The notes beneath the pieces are model-generated. The model saw only the letters and a program-made list of their open reading frames with translations. It made no database searches and was not told the origin of the DNA. Shown piece after piece: positions 17,847 to 28,837 of a stretch of 64,000 nucleotides of DNA (position 1 is its first letter; the number at the start of each line of letters is the position of its first letter). Source of the stretch: Diaporthe sp. PMI_573 (lineage: Eukaryota; Ascomycota; Sordariomycetes; Diaporthales; Diaporthaceae); the NCBI GenBank assembly GCA_021399435.1, contig JAJTUP010000016.1:372001-436000 (forward strand), written 5' to 3'. Both the position numbers and the translations under genes were made by a program.

Positions 17847-19311
17847 AGCGTTGGCCCTTTCCACGCTGCCAACGCGATCTACCTTGAGACCTATGTCGAC
17901 GGTCTCCGCCCAGGCCTGAGCGGTGGCTCCAGTGCCTGGGTGTCCACATCCAAAATGGTACGTTGTTTCTCGCCTTACATTTCGCACTATCACCTTGCCC
18001 CCCTTGCTATGATGAGAAAATCTAAGTTCACAGACCTGTTCTGAAAAACCCAATGTTGATTCACTTGTTCAACCGCTATCTGATCAGCAACACCCTACAT
18101 TTTGTTCTTGCCACATTACTCGTGTGTACGAGCTCTAAGCTGACAAGAATCTAGCCCCCAGTCTCATGCGTTACGAACCTGGATGATGCACACGACCCAT
18201 ATCAGGCTCGACGAGTCCAGCTCCACGAATACGACGTTGTGGTGTACATGGTCCCTTACCATAGTCATCAAGGAAGCCGTCCTCCCTTCCAACTCTGCAT
18301 TGAAGGCTGTTATATGTGTAGGCAAATATCGTGCGGTCTAGGCACTGTTCCATAGCATCAATTCGTACAAGCGTTTTTTTACAGCATTTGCAATTTCGGA
18401 GTCTCGGCTTTGAATCGTTCTGGTCACATTTCCTCTGGAAGCTCGTGTGTTATTGGGAATCCCCCCGCGTGTGAATACATGACATTTCAGAAGTGCTTTC
18501 ATCACCATCCCCTCGCCCCAGGCCAAGGCGTCCTAGGCTGTTGGCTCAGGCATCTTGCGCGGGGTGTGGCTCTGTATCTGGTGAATACTCTGGTTTTTCC
18601 TTCATATGTACTACAAGCATAGCCCGGTACCAAATCAAGTCTGTCGGGAGAAATTCTTCATCAACTGGGGAACCTGAGTGGGTTCACCCCGTCGTGCCCG
18701 TGCTGTAAATATCCACTCCTTGTCACCACACATTCTGCGCCCGAAAGATACCTTAAGCCAAGGTCGAATTACTGGTAACAGCTTGGACAGTCATAACTCC
18801 CTCCCCATAGACAAGACGTGGGCCTGGTCTATTAAGATAGGTACAGAGATAAAACGAAGGGTCTTATAAGTTCTCGAGTGAGTGCATAGAGGGAACAAGC
18901 AAGCGCTATAGCATGAGGAGTTTTGCAAAATCTTTGGGGAGTCAAGCGGCGTTGCTGAGGCTACTGCTGAGCTGGGGTCCACATCTCTTGCGCATGTCTA
19001 TCCGCGAGGCACATGTCATACTTCCCCACCGCCGGGCGGCTACGTTCACAACGGGAAAGAGCAAGGCAAATCACATATCAAAGGCAAGATGATCGAGGAA
19101 GCTTGTCTTTGGAGCCTATGTCCTCTACCGAGGGGGTGTGGCTATGTATCAAAAGACCAAGTTATTGTCCTTCCTCTCAATGACCTTTCTTCCTATCCTC
19201 AATCCTAGGCAGAAAGCCGGTCAACTCCATGTTCAACTCCATGCTCTAAAGCGAGTTTGTCTAATTCTTATCCTACAAATCCATTTCCTCCCCATGAAAA
19301 TCATCCACTAC
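17847..19311. other. Intergenic region, possible coding remnants
   Basis: Immediately after the TAA the same frame stays open for 37 codons (protein-like YLETYVDGLRPGLSGGSS near 17881-17934), ending at ATG|GTACGT, which resembles a splice donor. A second protein-like patch lies at about 18160-18315. Neither matches a family I know, and they may be remnants of a gene. The rest is unremarkable. Confidence 0.35.
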
Positions 19312-21336
19312 TCAAGCAGCAGAGCGGACGACAGAAGTCACCAGCGTGGTCGGCTCGGCGCCGAAAGGTGGCCTGGGCTCGAGGGGTCCTGCCTCGGGGG
19401 GACCGTCGTCACGGCGCGTGATGACAGGCGGGGTCAGACGAGGCGGGCCCACGTCCACAGTAGCCTGGCGAGCGACAGGTGGCTCGAAGGAGAAGGTTGG
19501 GTCCTGATCACGCGCGGTGATGGCAGGAGGGGTGAGACGAGGAGGGCCTTGGTCAACGGTGGCCTGGCGAGCGACAGGTGGCTCAAATGAGAAGGTTGGG
19601 TCCTGGTCACGCTTGGCGAAGGCAGGAGGGGTGAGACGAGGCGGGCCCACGTCCTTTGTACCAGTACCAGTGAGGGTTGTGGTGATGTGGGTGGTGACCG
19701 TGACCTGAGTTGTCGCCTCCGACGAGGTGGACGAGGTGCTTGACTCGGTGCAGGTGTCGACGCTCACGATTGTCGCCGGCCGGACGGTGATGGTCCACGT
19801 CTCGTTTGTCCAGGGGGCAGGGGCCTGGCTGACAAGCGCGGTGACGGTAGTGCCGTTGTCGTTGGGCGCGTAGGTGGGCCTGTAGACCGTGCTGGTGACT
19901 GTCACGGTAGAGGGCTCCGGGACGACGGTACCAACGATGTCGGTGGAGGATTCCGAGGTGGACAACGGTGTCGAAGTGACGGTGTGCAGGCTGGTTGATG
20001 TCACGGTGGTGATCGCGCGCTCGCGGGTGGGAACGGGGTTCACAGCGCATCCACCGACACATGATGTAGGAAGGCCATCGGCTGAGTCTTGCGGGCCTGA
20101 AGATGTGATGGACACGGTCGGCTCGGGCACGTTCATGACCGCACGCTCACGGGTGTGAATAGGGTTCGTGTTTGTGGCGCATCCGCCGACACATGGAGGA
20201 ACGTCATCGACTGAGGCTTCGGTCGACGTGGGCAGAGCCTGGGGTGCGTCAAACTTTGGGTCAGGCTGCTGCCCGAAGGGTGTGCCAGGAGATGTGTATG
20301 TCTTCTGCTGCATGATTTCATCGACGCCGGGAGTAGAGCTGATGGGAAGCATTTGTCGTGCGCTGACGCCGGGGGTGGAGCTGATGGGAAGCATCTGTCG
20401 TGCGCTGACGCCCGGGGTGGAGCTGATAGGCAGCATCTGGCGCTTCGTGACAGAGGTTGGCAGAGGCTGGGGAGCGTCAACCTTCGGGTTAGGGTGACCA
20501 CCGAAGGGCGGCCCAGGAGGTGTGTGTACCTTCTGCTGGATGAGTCCACCGACGCCGGGGGTGGAGCTGATGGGCAGCATCTGACGTGCGTTGACCTCTG
20601 GTGTGACGGAAGAGATGGGCAGCATCTGTCGAGCACCGATGACAGAAGAAGTGATTGGCAGCATCTGGCGCGCCTCGACCTCTTCAGCTGGACGACCGCC
20701 GCCGGGGCCAACGGGTGGCTTGGGAAGGTAAGTTACCTGTGCGTCGGCCTCGAGTTGACCCAACTTAGGCCTTGGAGGAGGCAGCATCTGGCGAGCGGTG
20801 ATGACGGTAGAAGTGATGGGCAGCATCTGGCGCTCGTCGAGTTGACCCAGCTTTGGCCTTGGAGGCGGCAGCATCTGGCGAGCAGCGATGACGGTGGAGG
20901 TGATTGGCAGCATCTGGCGCTCGTCGAGTTGACCCAGCTTTGGCCTTGGAGGAGGCAGCATCTGGCGCTCGACGTGGCCGCCGGTGACAGTGACAGAGTT
21001 GGTCGGGGCAGGAGTAGACTCGGTGACAGTGACGGTGTTCTCGCCCTCGCCGGCGCCAAAGGCAGGGACAGAGATCTCACCGTCGTCGCCCTCGAGGACG
21101 GTGACGACAGTGATGGCCCTGGCGGGGATGGTGGGGAACGGGGTAGGCTCGAGGGTGATGGTGGCGTCGTGCTGGTGATGAACGGGAACCAGGGTGGTAG
21201 TGCTGGCGCCAGGGACAACGAGTGACTCCTTACCAGTCGGGTTGATGTTGTTGCCTGCGGGCAAACCGGCGACGCCGCCATCGAAGGCAACGGTCGCCAG
21301 GGCCGCGGTGGCGATGAGGTTCTTGACGAATCTCAT
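19312..21336 (-). CDS. Large secreted repeat protein with eleven RQMLP modules
   Basis: A 674-aa protein from ATG 21336 with a clear signal peptide (MRFVKNLIATAALATVAF). I do not recognise a catalytic domain. After about 120 residues comes a block of eleven modules each starting with RQMLP: three RQMLPPPRPKLGQL and eight RQMLPITS/RQMLPISS types (ISSTPGVSA most regular). Each is preceded by ER, AR or KR. Then come two CVGGCA motifs each followed by an R-E-R-A segment, a Thr/Ser-rich stretch, and about two copies of a 33-residue unit (GPPRLTPP ... DQDPTFSFEPPVARQATVD). The recurrent Arg before each module suggests a precursor cleaved by a kexin-like or similar protease, or a repetitive cell-wall protein. 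There is no GPI-type C-terminus. Function unknown. Confidence 0.8.
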   Translation of the reverse strand: MRFVKNLIATAALATVAFDGGVAGLPAGNNINPTGKESLVVPGASTTTLVPVHHQHDATITLEPTPFPTIPARAITVVTVLEGDDGEISVPAFGAGEGENTVTVTESTPAPTNSVTVTGGHVERQMLPPPRPKLGQLDERQMLPITSTVIAARQMLPPPRPKLGQLDERQMLPITSTVITARQMLPPPRPKLGQLEADAQVTYLPKPPVGPGGGRPAEEVEARQMLPITSSVIGARQMLPISSVTPEVNARQMLPISSTPGVGGLIQQKVHTPPGPPFGGHPNPKVDAPQPLPTSVTKRQMLPISSTPGVSARQMLPISSTPGVSARQMLPISSTPGVDEIMQQKTYTSPGTPFGQQPDPKFDAPQALPTSTEASVDDVPPCVGGCATNTNPIHTRERAVMNVPEPTVSITSSGPQDSADGLPTSCVGGCAVNPVPTRERAITTVTSTSLHTVTSTPLSTSESSTDIVGTVVPEPSTVTVTSTVYRPTYAPNDNGTTVTALVSQAPAPWTNETWTITVRPATIVSVDTCTESSTSSTSSEATTQVTVTTHITTTLTGTGTKDVGPPRLTPPAFAKRDQDPTFSFEPPVARQATVDQGPPRLTPPAITARDQDPTFSFEPPVARQATVDVGPPRLTPPVITRRDDGPPEAGPLEPRPPFGAEPTTLVTSVVRSAA
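19419..19653 (-). repeat. ~99-bp coding tandem repeat, about 2.3 copies
   Basis: Encodes the C-terminal GPPRLTPP...PPVARQATVD units of the secreted repeat protein. The copies are nearly identical at the DNA level, which points to recent duplication or homogenisation. Boundaries are approximate. Confidence 0.8.
20324..20449 (-). repeat. 42-bp coding tandem repeat, three copies
   Basis: Units begin at 20324, 20366 and 20408 and encode the 14-residue module RQMLPISSTPGVSA. Copies differ at only a few positions. They form the most regular part of the RQMLP array. Confidence 0.9.
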
Positions 21337-22198
21337 GGTGGGTGGTGGGGTGTTGATTGCAATCAAGAAAGACTGTTGGTGGTGAAGCTTCTCGTGATGG
21401 TCAGCTCTGGGTATTGTCTGTCCTGCTTGACTGAAGGAGGATTGAAGGAGGTTGGGTGTGATCGAAGTTGAAGGAGGATTGAAGGAGGTTGGGTGTGATC
21501 GAAGTTGAAGGAAGGTTGAAGGTTGAAGGTGGTTGGAAGAAAGGAAAGGCAAGTTGGGATTGCGAGGTAGGGTTTAAATAGTTGTGCAGAAGGGGGACTG
21601 AAGCGAAGGAGGTGAAGTGAATTGAAGAGGGTGAATTGCTTCAGTCACTGAAGGTGGGTCCACGCTAGACACATCAGACGAAAATCAGTGACTTACCTGA
21701 GCTCTTCCTGTCCCTCGAAAGTAATGGAAAGCGATCGTTTGCAGTAGTGGGAAAGTTAGCCGGTCTGGGAAACTGGTCTCGAGGTAGTCGAGTTGAGGGC
21801 AGTATGAAGTGGTTGTGTGTGGGCTAGAAACTGAGAGCAGGTATTAGGAAAGATTCAGGAGGGAAGAAGAAAAGCCTCGCAAGTAGTTGAAGGCGATATG
21901 GGATACCTTCTCTGGGATTTTGCGGAGCAGAAAAGTAACTTGGGCTTCACTGCTGGTAGATTCTTTCTGGTCCGGTAAACATGGTCTTTCTGTATGCAAA
22001 GCAAGTCTTCCACAAGCTCTCATTCAAGCGAAAGCACAACGAGAAATGAAATAAAGGCCGTAGAAAGCACACTGATCAAGCACTCGAGCATAAGAGACAT
22101 CTCAAAGCCTTTTCACACAGCTCCATTACTGCTACAATTCTGGGGGCAGCCGCTTTCGTAAAGGGAGAACCCCTCAAGAAGTACACGTCATGATCCTA
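21337..22198. promoter_or_regulatory. Promoter and 5' leader of the repeat protein
   Basis: Contains a tandem repeat at 21432-21505. The bases near 21571-21580 (GGTTTAAATA; minus strand TATTTAAACC) form a plausible TATA element about 240 bp upstream of the ATG, implying a long repeat-bearing leader. No gene recognised. Confidence 0.45.
21432..21505. repeat. 37-bp perfect tandem duplication in 5' leader
   Basis: Two identical 37-bp units (21432-21468 and 21469-21505), beginning TGAAGGAGGATTGAAGGAGG, followed by further partial TGAAGG units. They lie between the likely TATA element and the ATG of the secreted repeat protein. Confidence 0.95.
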
Positions 22199-22750
22199 CT
22201 ACTCCTCCTCCTCATCCCATTCATCATCATAATCCCCAGCCTCAGAAGGCAACTCCCCAGGGAACCACCCATACTCCACAAAGTCCACCGTAAGCTCCCC
22301 CAACGCGCCCGTCGTGACCGTCACTCCCTCTGCCCGCAGCGCGGCGGCCTGGTTCTGTGTACCTGATGGCTGTGACCTGCCCGTCCACCGTCAGTACCTA
22401 TTCTTGGGTTGGAAAACGGATTTACACCAAATGGACTGATACTGACCTGGGCGATATCACCCCCTTCGAGTTGACAACCCTCTGCCACGGCACATTGTTG
22501 TTGTTGAACCGCGAGCCGGCGTCGTGGGGGAGGTGCTTCAGGCAGACTCCGACCTGGCGGGGGCGTTGGGCTGTTTTCTGGTCAGCAGATGGTTACAAGT
22601 CCTCAACGTGTTCGGTAGAGCGGGATGGTACACACGCGTGCCAACCAGCTTCGCAATGTGCCCGTAGCTCGTGACCTTGCCGTGCGGGATCTCCTGCACC
22701 GCGCTGTAGACGGCGTGGAAGAACGCCGCTGCCTCGTCCGAGCGGGCCAT
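22199..22750 (-). CDS. atl1: Alkyltransferase-like protein (Atl1 type)
   Basis: A small protein related to O6-methylguanine methyltransferase that binds O6-alkylguanine without repairing it and hands the lesion to nucleotide excision repair. Three exons: 22750-22636, 22570-22447 and 22376-22199 (introns of 65 and 70 bp), giving 138 aa. Splicing rebuilds IPHGKVTSYGHIAKLVGTPQRPRQVG, the helix-turn-helix and Arg-finger region. At the alkyl-acceptor position the sequence is VPWQRVVNSKG instead of the PCHRV of true methyltransferases, so the nucleophilic Cys is replaced by Trp, as in Atl1. An acidic tail (DDEWDEEEE) ends the protein. Third-exon splice phase was chosen because it alone keeps the family segment NQAAALRAEGV in frame. 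Confidence 0.88.
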
Positions 22751-23036
22751 CTTTGATGGTCAGATTTCTCGAAACAGTGCTCTGGCTTGTCTATATTTCA
22801 ATTGGGGGGTGCAGGAATTGACTCCGTGGCCACTGATATTCTCGCGGGCGTCGCTGCTTGGATGAGGTGAAGTTGAAATGAGGCCACGGCCGAAGGGCGC
22901 ATCATTTGCAAACAAGGTCCACAGTCTGCAGTACATAAAGTGGCAGGGATCAGCCCCTTAAGCGCCATGCAACACCATGGCCTCCCACTCACGATATTCA
23001 AATTCTATTCTCTATAAATCTACGTCCAGTTCATTC

Positions 23037-25137
23037 TCACGATGAGATCGGCAGCCCTGCGCCGCTCCCCGAGACCTCCCATTTCTTGTCGTCCTGCACC
23101 CCGTCCAGGTACGTCTTTGCCGCCCTGTCGAAGATGGCCTTCATCTTTGTCGGGTCGATCTTGGCCTTGCGGTCGAACGAGTACACCCCGTTGACTTCTT
23201 GTTCGATGTCGGTCCTGTAAAACAAGTCCAGGTTAGTAAAGACGTCAACAAAACCCGAGTGTGGATGCGAGACTGAAAACTTACAGCTGAGTGTAAACAA
23301 ACCCGCTGCAGTGCCCCGCGTGGACAACGCCAATCGCCAGCTTCTCGATCCGTTTCAACAGATCCTCAGGGTCGCTCGCTGTGGTATACCCCCAGTCCTC
23401 GGTACTGAACTTCTTACCCCTGCCCTTCTTGTCGTCCGCCGGCGCGATATTGACACCACCAAACTCAGTATTGAGCACCGGCGCACCAGACTTGTGCTGC
23501 GTCGCCGGGTCCAGAACCGCCGCATTGGGGCCGTACACAGCTGGCACAAACATAGGGCGGCCCACGGGCTCGCCGGTAAGCCTGTGCAGGATGCTCGGCA
23601 GGGTGGAGCAGATGCGCTCGACCTCGGGCCCATCGGCGTACTCGTGGAAGGTGCTCAGGTCGGTGACGACGTGCTCCCAGCCGCAGTTGTCGTTGACGGG
23701 CCGCGTCGGGTCCAGCGTCTTGGTGAGGTAGTACAGCTGGCGGATGTGGTTGCGCTGGTCGACGGCCCCCTGCGAGTTGGCCGTCAGGTTCGGGTAGGCC
23801 CAGCTCTCGTTGACGGGCGTCCAGGCGATCACGGACGGGTGGTTGATGTCGCGCCTCACGGACTCCGCCCACTCCTGGTTGAACCGCGACACGTACTCGT
23901 CGCTGAACTCGTACGCGTTGGCCATCTCGCCCCACACGAGGTACCCCAGCCTGTCGGCCCAGTAGAAGAAGACCGGGTCCTCGACCTTCTGGTGCTTGCG
24001 GCACCCGTTGAAGCCCATCTTCTTGGACAGCTCGATGTCCTCCCTCAGCGCGTCCGGGGACGGCGGCGTCATGAAGGTCTCGGGCCAGTACCCCTGGTCG
24101 AGGCACAGGGACTGGAAGATGGGTCTGTCGTTGAGCCGGAAGGTGCTGTCGCCGCGCTGCCAGTCGATGTTGCGCATCCCCGCCGTGGTCTGCACCTCGT
24201 CCACGACCTTGCCCGAGGCGTCGTACAGCTTGATGGTAAGGTCGTAGAGGAGCGGGTGCTCGGGCGACCACAGCGCCAGCCTCTCCCGCCACACACTCTG
24301 GTCCTCAGCCAGCGTCCCAGCGACTCGTTCAAACTCGCCCGCCGGCAGGCGCAGCGACAGGTCCAGGTTGGCATAGTCCCTGTCCTTGGGAAGCTCGCCC
24401 TTCACGCTGCCGACTTCACACCCCAGGAACGAAGCGCCGACCTCGACCGACGTAGGCGCCTGCACCTTCCGCCCTACGACCGCGACCCTCGCGTGCAACA
24501 CGCCGCTCTTGATGTCGTTTGCCCGCAGAACCGTCCCATCGCTGCTGTTCGCGACGCGCATGCCGGGGACGGCCTCGAGCCACACGTTCTGCCAGATGCC
24601 GCTGCTCGGCGTGTAGAAGATGCTCTCGGGCACGGGGCCCCAGTACTGCTTCCCGCGGGGCTGCGTTAGGTCGTAGGGGGAGTCCCTCACGCGCAACGTC
24701 AGCGTGGCCTCCTTGCCACCGCCACCGCGGGAGACGGCGTCCGTGATGTCCAGGTCAAAGGGGACGTGGCCGCCCCTGTGGCCCCCGACGGGAATACCGC
24801 CCACCCAGGCCTGGCACTCGTAGTCGACGGCGCCGAAGCGGAGGAGCAGTCTGTCGCCTCTCTTCCTGGCCTCGTCTGTGCGGATGTCCTTGATGGTCCT
24901 CTGGTACCAGAGCACCTCGTGCGCGGCGCGCTCGTTGATCCCCGACGCGGGCGTCTGGAAGGCGTAGGGGACCTGAATGGTCTGCTTCAGCGACGAGGGC
25001 GGGGAGGTGAGGTGCCAGTTCTCGCCCAGGCCGGCGTCCTCGTCGTCAAAGTAGAAGTCCCAGGCGCCGTTGAGGGAGGTCCAGCTCAGGCTGGGCCGCT
25101 GGAAGTCCGGGCGGGGGTAGGTTGGGGAGGAGCTCAT
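23037..25137 (-). CDS. Glycoside hydrolase family 2 (beta-glucuronidase/beta-galactosidase-like)
   Basis: Two exons, 25137-23285 and 23214-23037, with a 70 bp intron (GTAAGT ... TTACAG); 676 aa. Order is that of GH2: N-terminal sugar-binding jelly-roll (WTSLNGAWDFYFDDE ... ESIFYTPSSGIWQNVWLE), Ig-like domain, then a TIM barrel. The barrel has the conserved MGFNGCRKHQKVEDP stretch, the acid/base Glu in TPVNESW and the nucleophile region LNTEFGG. No signal peptide follows ATG 25137 (MSSSPTYPRPDF), so an intracellular glycosidase is likely. The frame is open upstream and contains one earlier ATG, but family-like sequence begins at 25137. Beta-galactosidase, glucuronidase or mannosidase specificity cannot be decided from motifs alone. 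Confidence 0.92.
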
Positions 25138-26326
25138 GATGCGGGAGGAGCGATGTTCGAGGCAACGCTGGGGGACTTCCAGAGTCTTGTTTCTTGGGTC
25201 TAGCCTTTTTCCTAACGATATTCTGCCAGAGTATATGGAGGTTTGCATGTAACACAGAGCATCACAATGGAAACATTCGAGGAGCGTGGGATGCTGCTGC
25301 TCTCCCCTCACCACTACTGACTGACGGCGTCGCATCTACGTGGGGCAGGGTTTACGTCATAAAAAGTGTCCCCAGGTGAGAGTTGCCCTCTCATAAACAG
25401 CGAGCTCCTTGTGTTGGTGCAAGTGATGAGTCGTGTGTGAGGATGCCCATATCGCCTTGTGAATAAATCTCAATAATTTCAGAGCGCGCGGTCCAGTAGA
25501 ACGAGGGCTCCATCAGCCGTGATTATCAGTCGCTGCGGGCACCACATGTGCACTCACGCACTCATCTGTCGGCCCAATTGCTTGACGTCGGCTTCGCGCG
25601 TGGAGGTCTCGCTACAGTACCTTGATGGCACCTGCAGCCGGTGTATTGGAGTTTCAGTAAGAGGATGAGGGCGTCAATTCTATTCATTAAGATGCCGACA
25701 TGAACATGTTGCAGCCGTTTCGCTTACGCCTACGTGCTTCTCCTCGTCCAAATAGCACAGTCTTCCCGACGACTCGGGGCTGCATGAATCAAGGGAGTAC
25801 TACTACTCTCCATGGCTCCAGACCCGAAGCGTGCAGTGTCATCGAAAGTTTCCCCAGCAGAAATGCAACGCAACCCATAACTTTTTGATTCAGTTTACCA
25901 AAGTCCTCTCCAGCCTGGGTGAGTTCATACCACCATGAGCTACCTAGGTCTCGGTGGAGCATAGGAACCTTCGTCAGACTCTGGCACAATCGAAAACTCG
26001 AAGCTTCTATAGCCGGGTCTGGCGGTTATGGTGCTTTGCAAGACACTCAAAGAGGGTCTTGCAAATACTCAGCGGATGAGAATCCAGGAGTTTTGGGTCA
26101 ACCCGCTTTACATTGCTCACATGTGCAGTCTGGCGATGACAGTCAGGTGCGGACGGACAGCATGAATCCATCACAAGGCAGAGCAAATTCATTCTCATTC
26201 TAATTCTGTTGCCTCTTGCTTCTGGGTTGATTCTGCTGATAAATCCGCCTTCTTTCTGCCTCTCGCTAGCCTATCTACCCTATGACGACAACAGCTTCCC
26301 ACCCTTCTCAGGGCTGGCTTCCCAAT
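25138..26326. other. Intergenic region
   Basis: About 1.2 kb holding the promoter of the GH2 gene and the 3' end of the six-Cys protein gene. Short ORFs on both strands lack any family signal. Nothing else supported. Confidence 0.45.
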
Positions 26327-27115
26327 TCAGCAGGCTGCCCCGCTGACAATTGTGTTCCAGTTGTCAATATGGAAATGTTGGCCCGAGACATGTGGCTCCA
26401 TGCCCGCCTCGGACCAGTAAGCGCATTTCCCTGTGAGGAGTTGGACTGATGCGCCAATGTCGTCAAAGGATGAGAGTGTTTTCTCCGTATACATCTATGC
26501 AACACAATGTCACCGGTCATTCAAAGCGCACGCTAGAAAGAAATTGGGTCGTTGATCCGGGCTTTCAAAATTGAGAACAGCATGGAAAGCCCTAATAACT
26601 CACATCATTGCACCACCAGATCGCGCTGTCATAAGAGCAGCTCACCCTGCCGCAGACACCAGGCCCCGGGATCGATACGGGCCTACCTGGGACGTGGGAG
26701 AGGTGGTAGATACCCTGCCATATTGCTTCTGTTGTGGCAGGATCGAAGTGCCCGCAGTCCGACCAGCTATAGCGCTCCATCTCTCGCAGGGCTTGTGATT
26801 CGTGGTTCTGTGCAGGTCTAGGGGCAAGATATTTGTTGTCGACGATGCCGAATTCGGGTCTGTAGCTGGGGTCGATCTCCACCAGCTGTTTGTAGACTTG
26901 ATGAACGGTGCCGTTGAGTATGGCCGTGCGCCCGTCGGGGCTGACCGGAACCTCCCACTGCAAGACTTTGACGCTGTATCCCGGCTGTGGTGGTTCGATA
27001 CCGAGGACCTGGAAGAGATTCTTGCTTAGTTCCTGGAGACACCGACATGGTATAATTCGAAGCTTACCTTGCTGACAAGGAAAGCCCACAGGCACGCTAC
27101 AAGAATTTCGAGCAT
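26327..27115 (-). CDS. Six-cysteine secreted protein, effector-like
   Basis: Three exons: 27115-27068, 27008-26604 and 26494-26327 (introns of 59 and 109 bp), giving 206 aa. Exon 1 is exactly a signal peptide (MLEILVACLWAFLVSK). The mature part holds six cysteines. Its core PGPGVCGRVSCSYDSAIWWC followed by ND...TLSSFDDIGASVQLL is a motif I recall from a family of small secreted proteins in plant-associated ascomycetes. A C-terminal HFHIDNWNTIVSGAAC closes the protein. Without the last intron the frame stops right after WWCND, and the conserved tail appears only after splicing. The long second intron could hide a small extra exon. Probably extracellular; biochemical function unknown. Confidence 0.72.
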
Positions 27116-28837
27116 TTTGGCGAGAGGTTATCGAGAAGCCGAGGTTTTGCTTAGAGCGCAACCGGAGTAAAAAGAAAAGGGCGCTGCTGATCAGCACGGG
27201 GGAACTGCTCACCGGCTGAGACAGGCAGGACCTTACAGACTCAGCCGGCATCCAATTTACTTGTAAAAGAGCTTGACGCAATGAAGATCGTTGAGCCATA
27301 CACCTCCATTCAAGCTGAAGATCCACGCAACATGACACATTTAGTGACACGGAATGTCAGATTGGTGTTGAATCGTGGTGGTAGTGGAACACTAGAATAG
27401 TGACATCTGAACGGGATGAAGAACAAGATCGGCAAACATTGAGTCCTGGTACATCGCCAGTACCTCAGAGCACCTACCCTGCCTCGCACCAACATTGGCC
27501 TCAAACGCTTCGTTGCGAGACACTGCACAAGCAATTGTGGCACCGGCAAATACGAACACCCGTCTTTCCGTTCTTGTGAATTGCAGATGGCCTACGACGT
27601 GTCGGCGCATTGTCGCACCGGCACTCATACATGGGACCACGAATTGTTTGCCAGCTGCAATACAACTTCGGCTCCAAGGCTACCACAGGACTGGTCGAAT
27701 CAGTGTTGGTTGGAAGCGACGTTCATCGAGATGTGGATGGTGCTACCATCCTGTTAAATACTCACCATTGTCATACGTTCTCCCGCAGCAACTCTGTAGT
27801 CGAATCGTCGACACGTAGATGCTTGAACACTGAATTCATGTTGAGAAATTAAGTATAGTTAAGTGATCAAGTGCCTGTGCAAAACGGGGTGATCCTTCCG
27901 TGAATCGTGATGCGGTGAGATATTCTCTCTCTAGTTCTTAAGCACTGTTCTGCCCTCTGGATCTGGGGACTCCTCCGTAATTACTTGCTATGCAATACAT
28001 GAAAACCTTCCAAGGACCCTGGAACTTCTTTGTCGGACATTTTGAAAGTGCTTTTGACCAGTAAACGTTGATGAAGTCACAAAGAGTTGTCGAGCGTAGA
28101 AGCACACTCTCAATATGGACCTGCTCAGCTATCACCACTAACATTCCTTCACCGGCTGTTCGGGTGCTAAACATCAGGGGTTGCCAGATGAGCATCTTGA
28201 TATAGGGGGTTCGCTAAATATTGTTAGTCGTTTGCCAAGCAGTTGTGGTCCCGACGGGTTGATGCCCCGGTCAGGGTTCAACCTACCTAGGCATTTTGTA
28301 CTCAGTACTCCCAAAAACACATGTACTGGGCTTTGTAGACGCTTACGATGAGGTAAACAAATAGAATATGCAATTTTCTGAATCTAGTTTTGTTCGGGCT
28401 TTCGCTGTGGTCCAGCTGAGATGCAGCGGGTGGCCGGCATAATGGTTGGAAAAGCTTTGATTGAAACAAGCGGCAGGGGGATTCGATCATTTAGAAACGT
28501 ATCCAGGTAGCTCCATCCATATGATTGGCCAAAGGCCGCCCCGTTAGGCCAGTACGGTTCCTGGCTAGTCGGTGATTGAACTCAACCAAGAGAATTACAT
28601 ATTGTTTTCGAAGCCTTAATTTCCGCAGCCAATCTACTCGACACTGAGCTATGAGCACTCCTCGCCTGTGCCATAACTCTTTCTTGGCGGCCCATCATGG
28701 CTGAAATAAATACATTTGCAGTTGTCATTTGAGACAAGGTAACTTGGGCCAACAAATTTTGCAACCCGCTGACCGGCAGTCATTCTTTTTGTCGTTCTTT
28801 TTCTAGCCTTTCATCAAGGGCCGATACCGCTTGCAGG
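27116..28837. other. Gene-poor interval
   Basis: About 1.7 kb between divergent genes for two secreted proteins. Several 60-107 codon ORFs on both strands lack signal peptides or family motifs. No repeats or RNA genes recognised. Confidence 0.45.

Noticed and set aside
19312..21336. RQMLP protein as a dikaritin-type RiPP precursor
   Set aside because: Nearly all module junctions are AR/ER instead of KR, module cores lack the usual Tyr, and no UstYa-like gene is adjacent. Kept only as a repeat-precursor hypothesis.
23311..24669. Plus-strand ORF of 452 codons
   Set aside because: Antisense shadow of the GH2 gene; His/Arg/Val-rich composition reflects GC-rich third positions, with no family motif.
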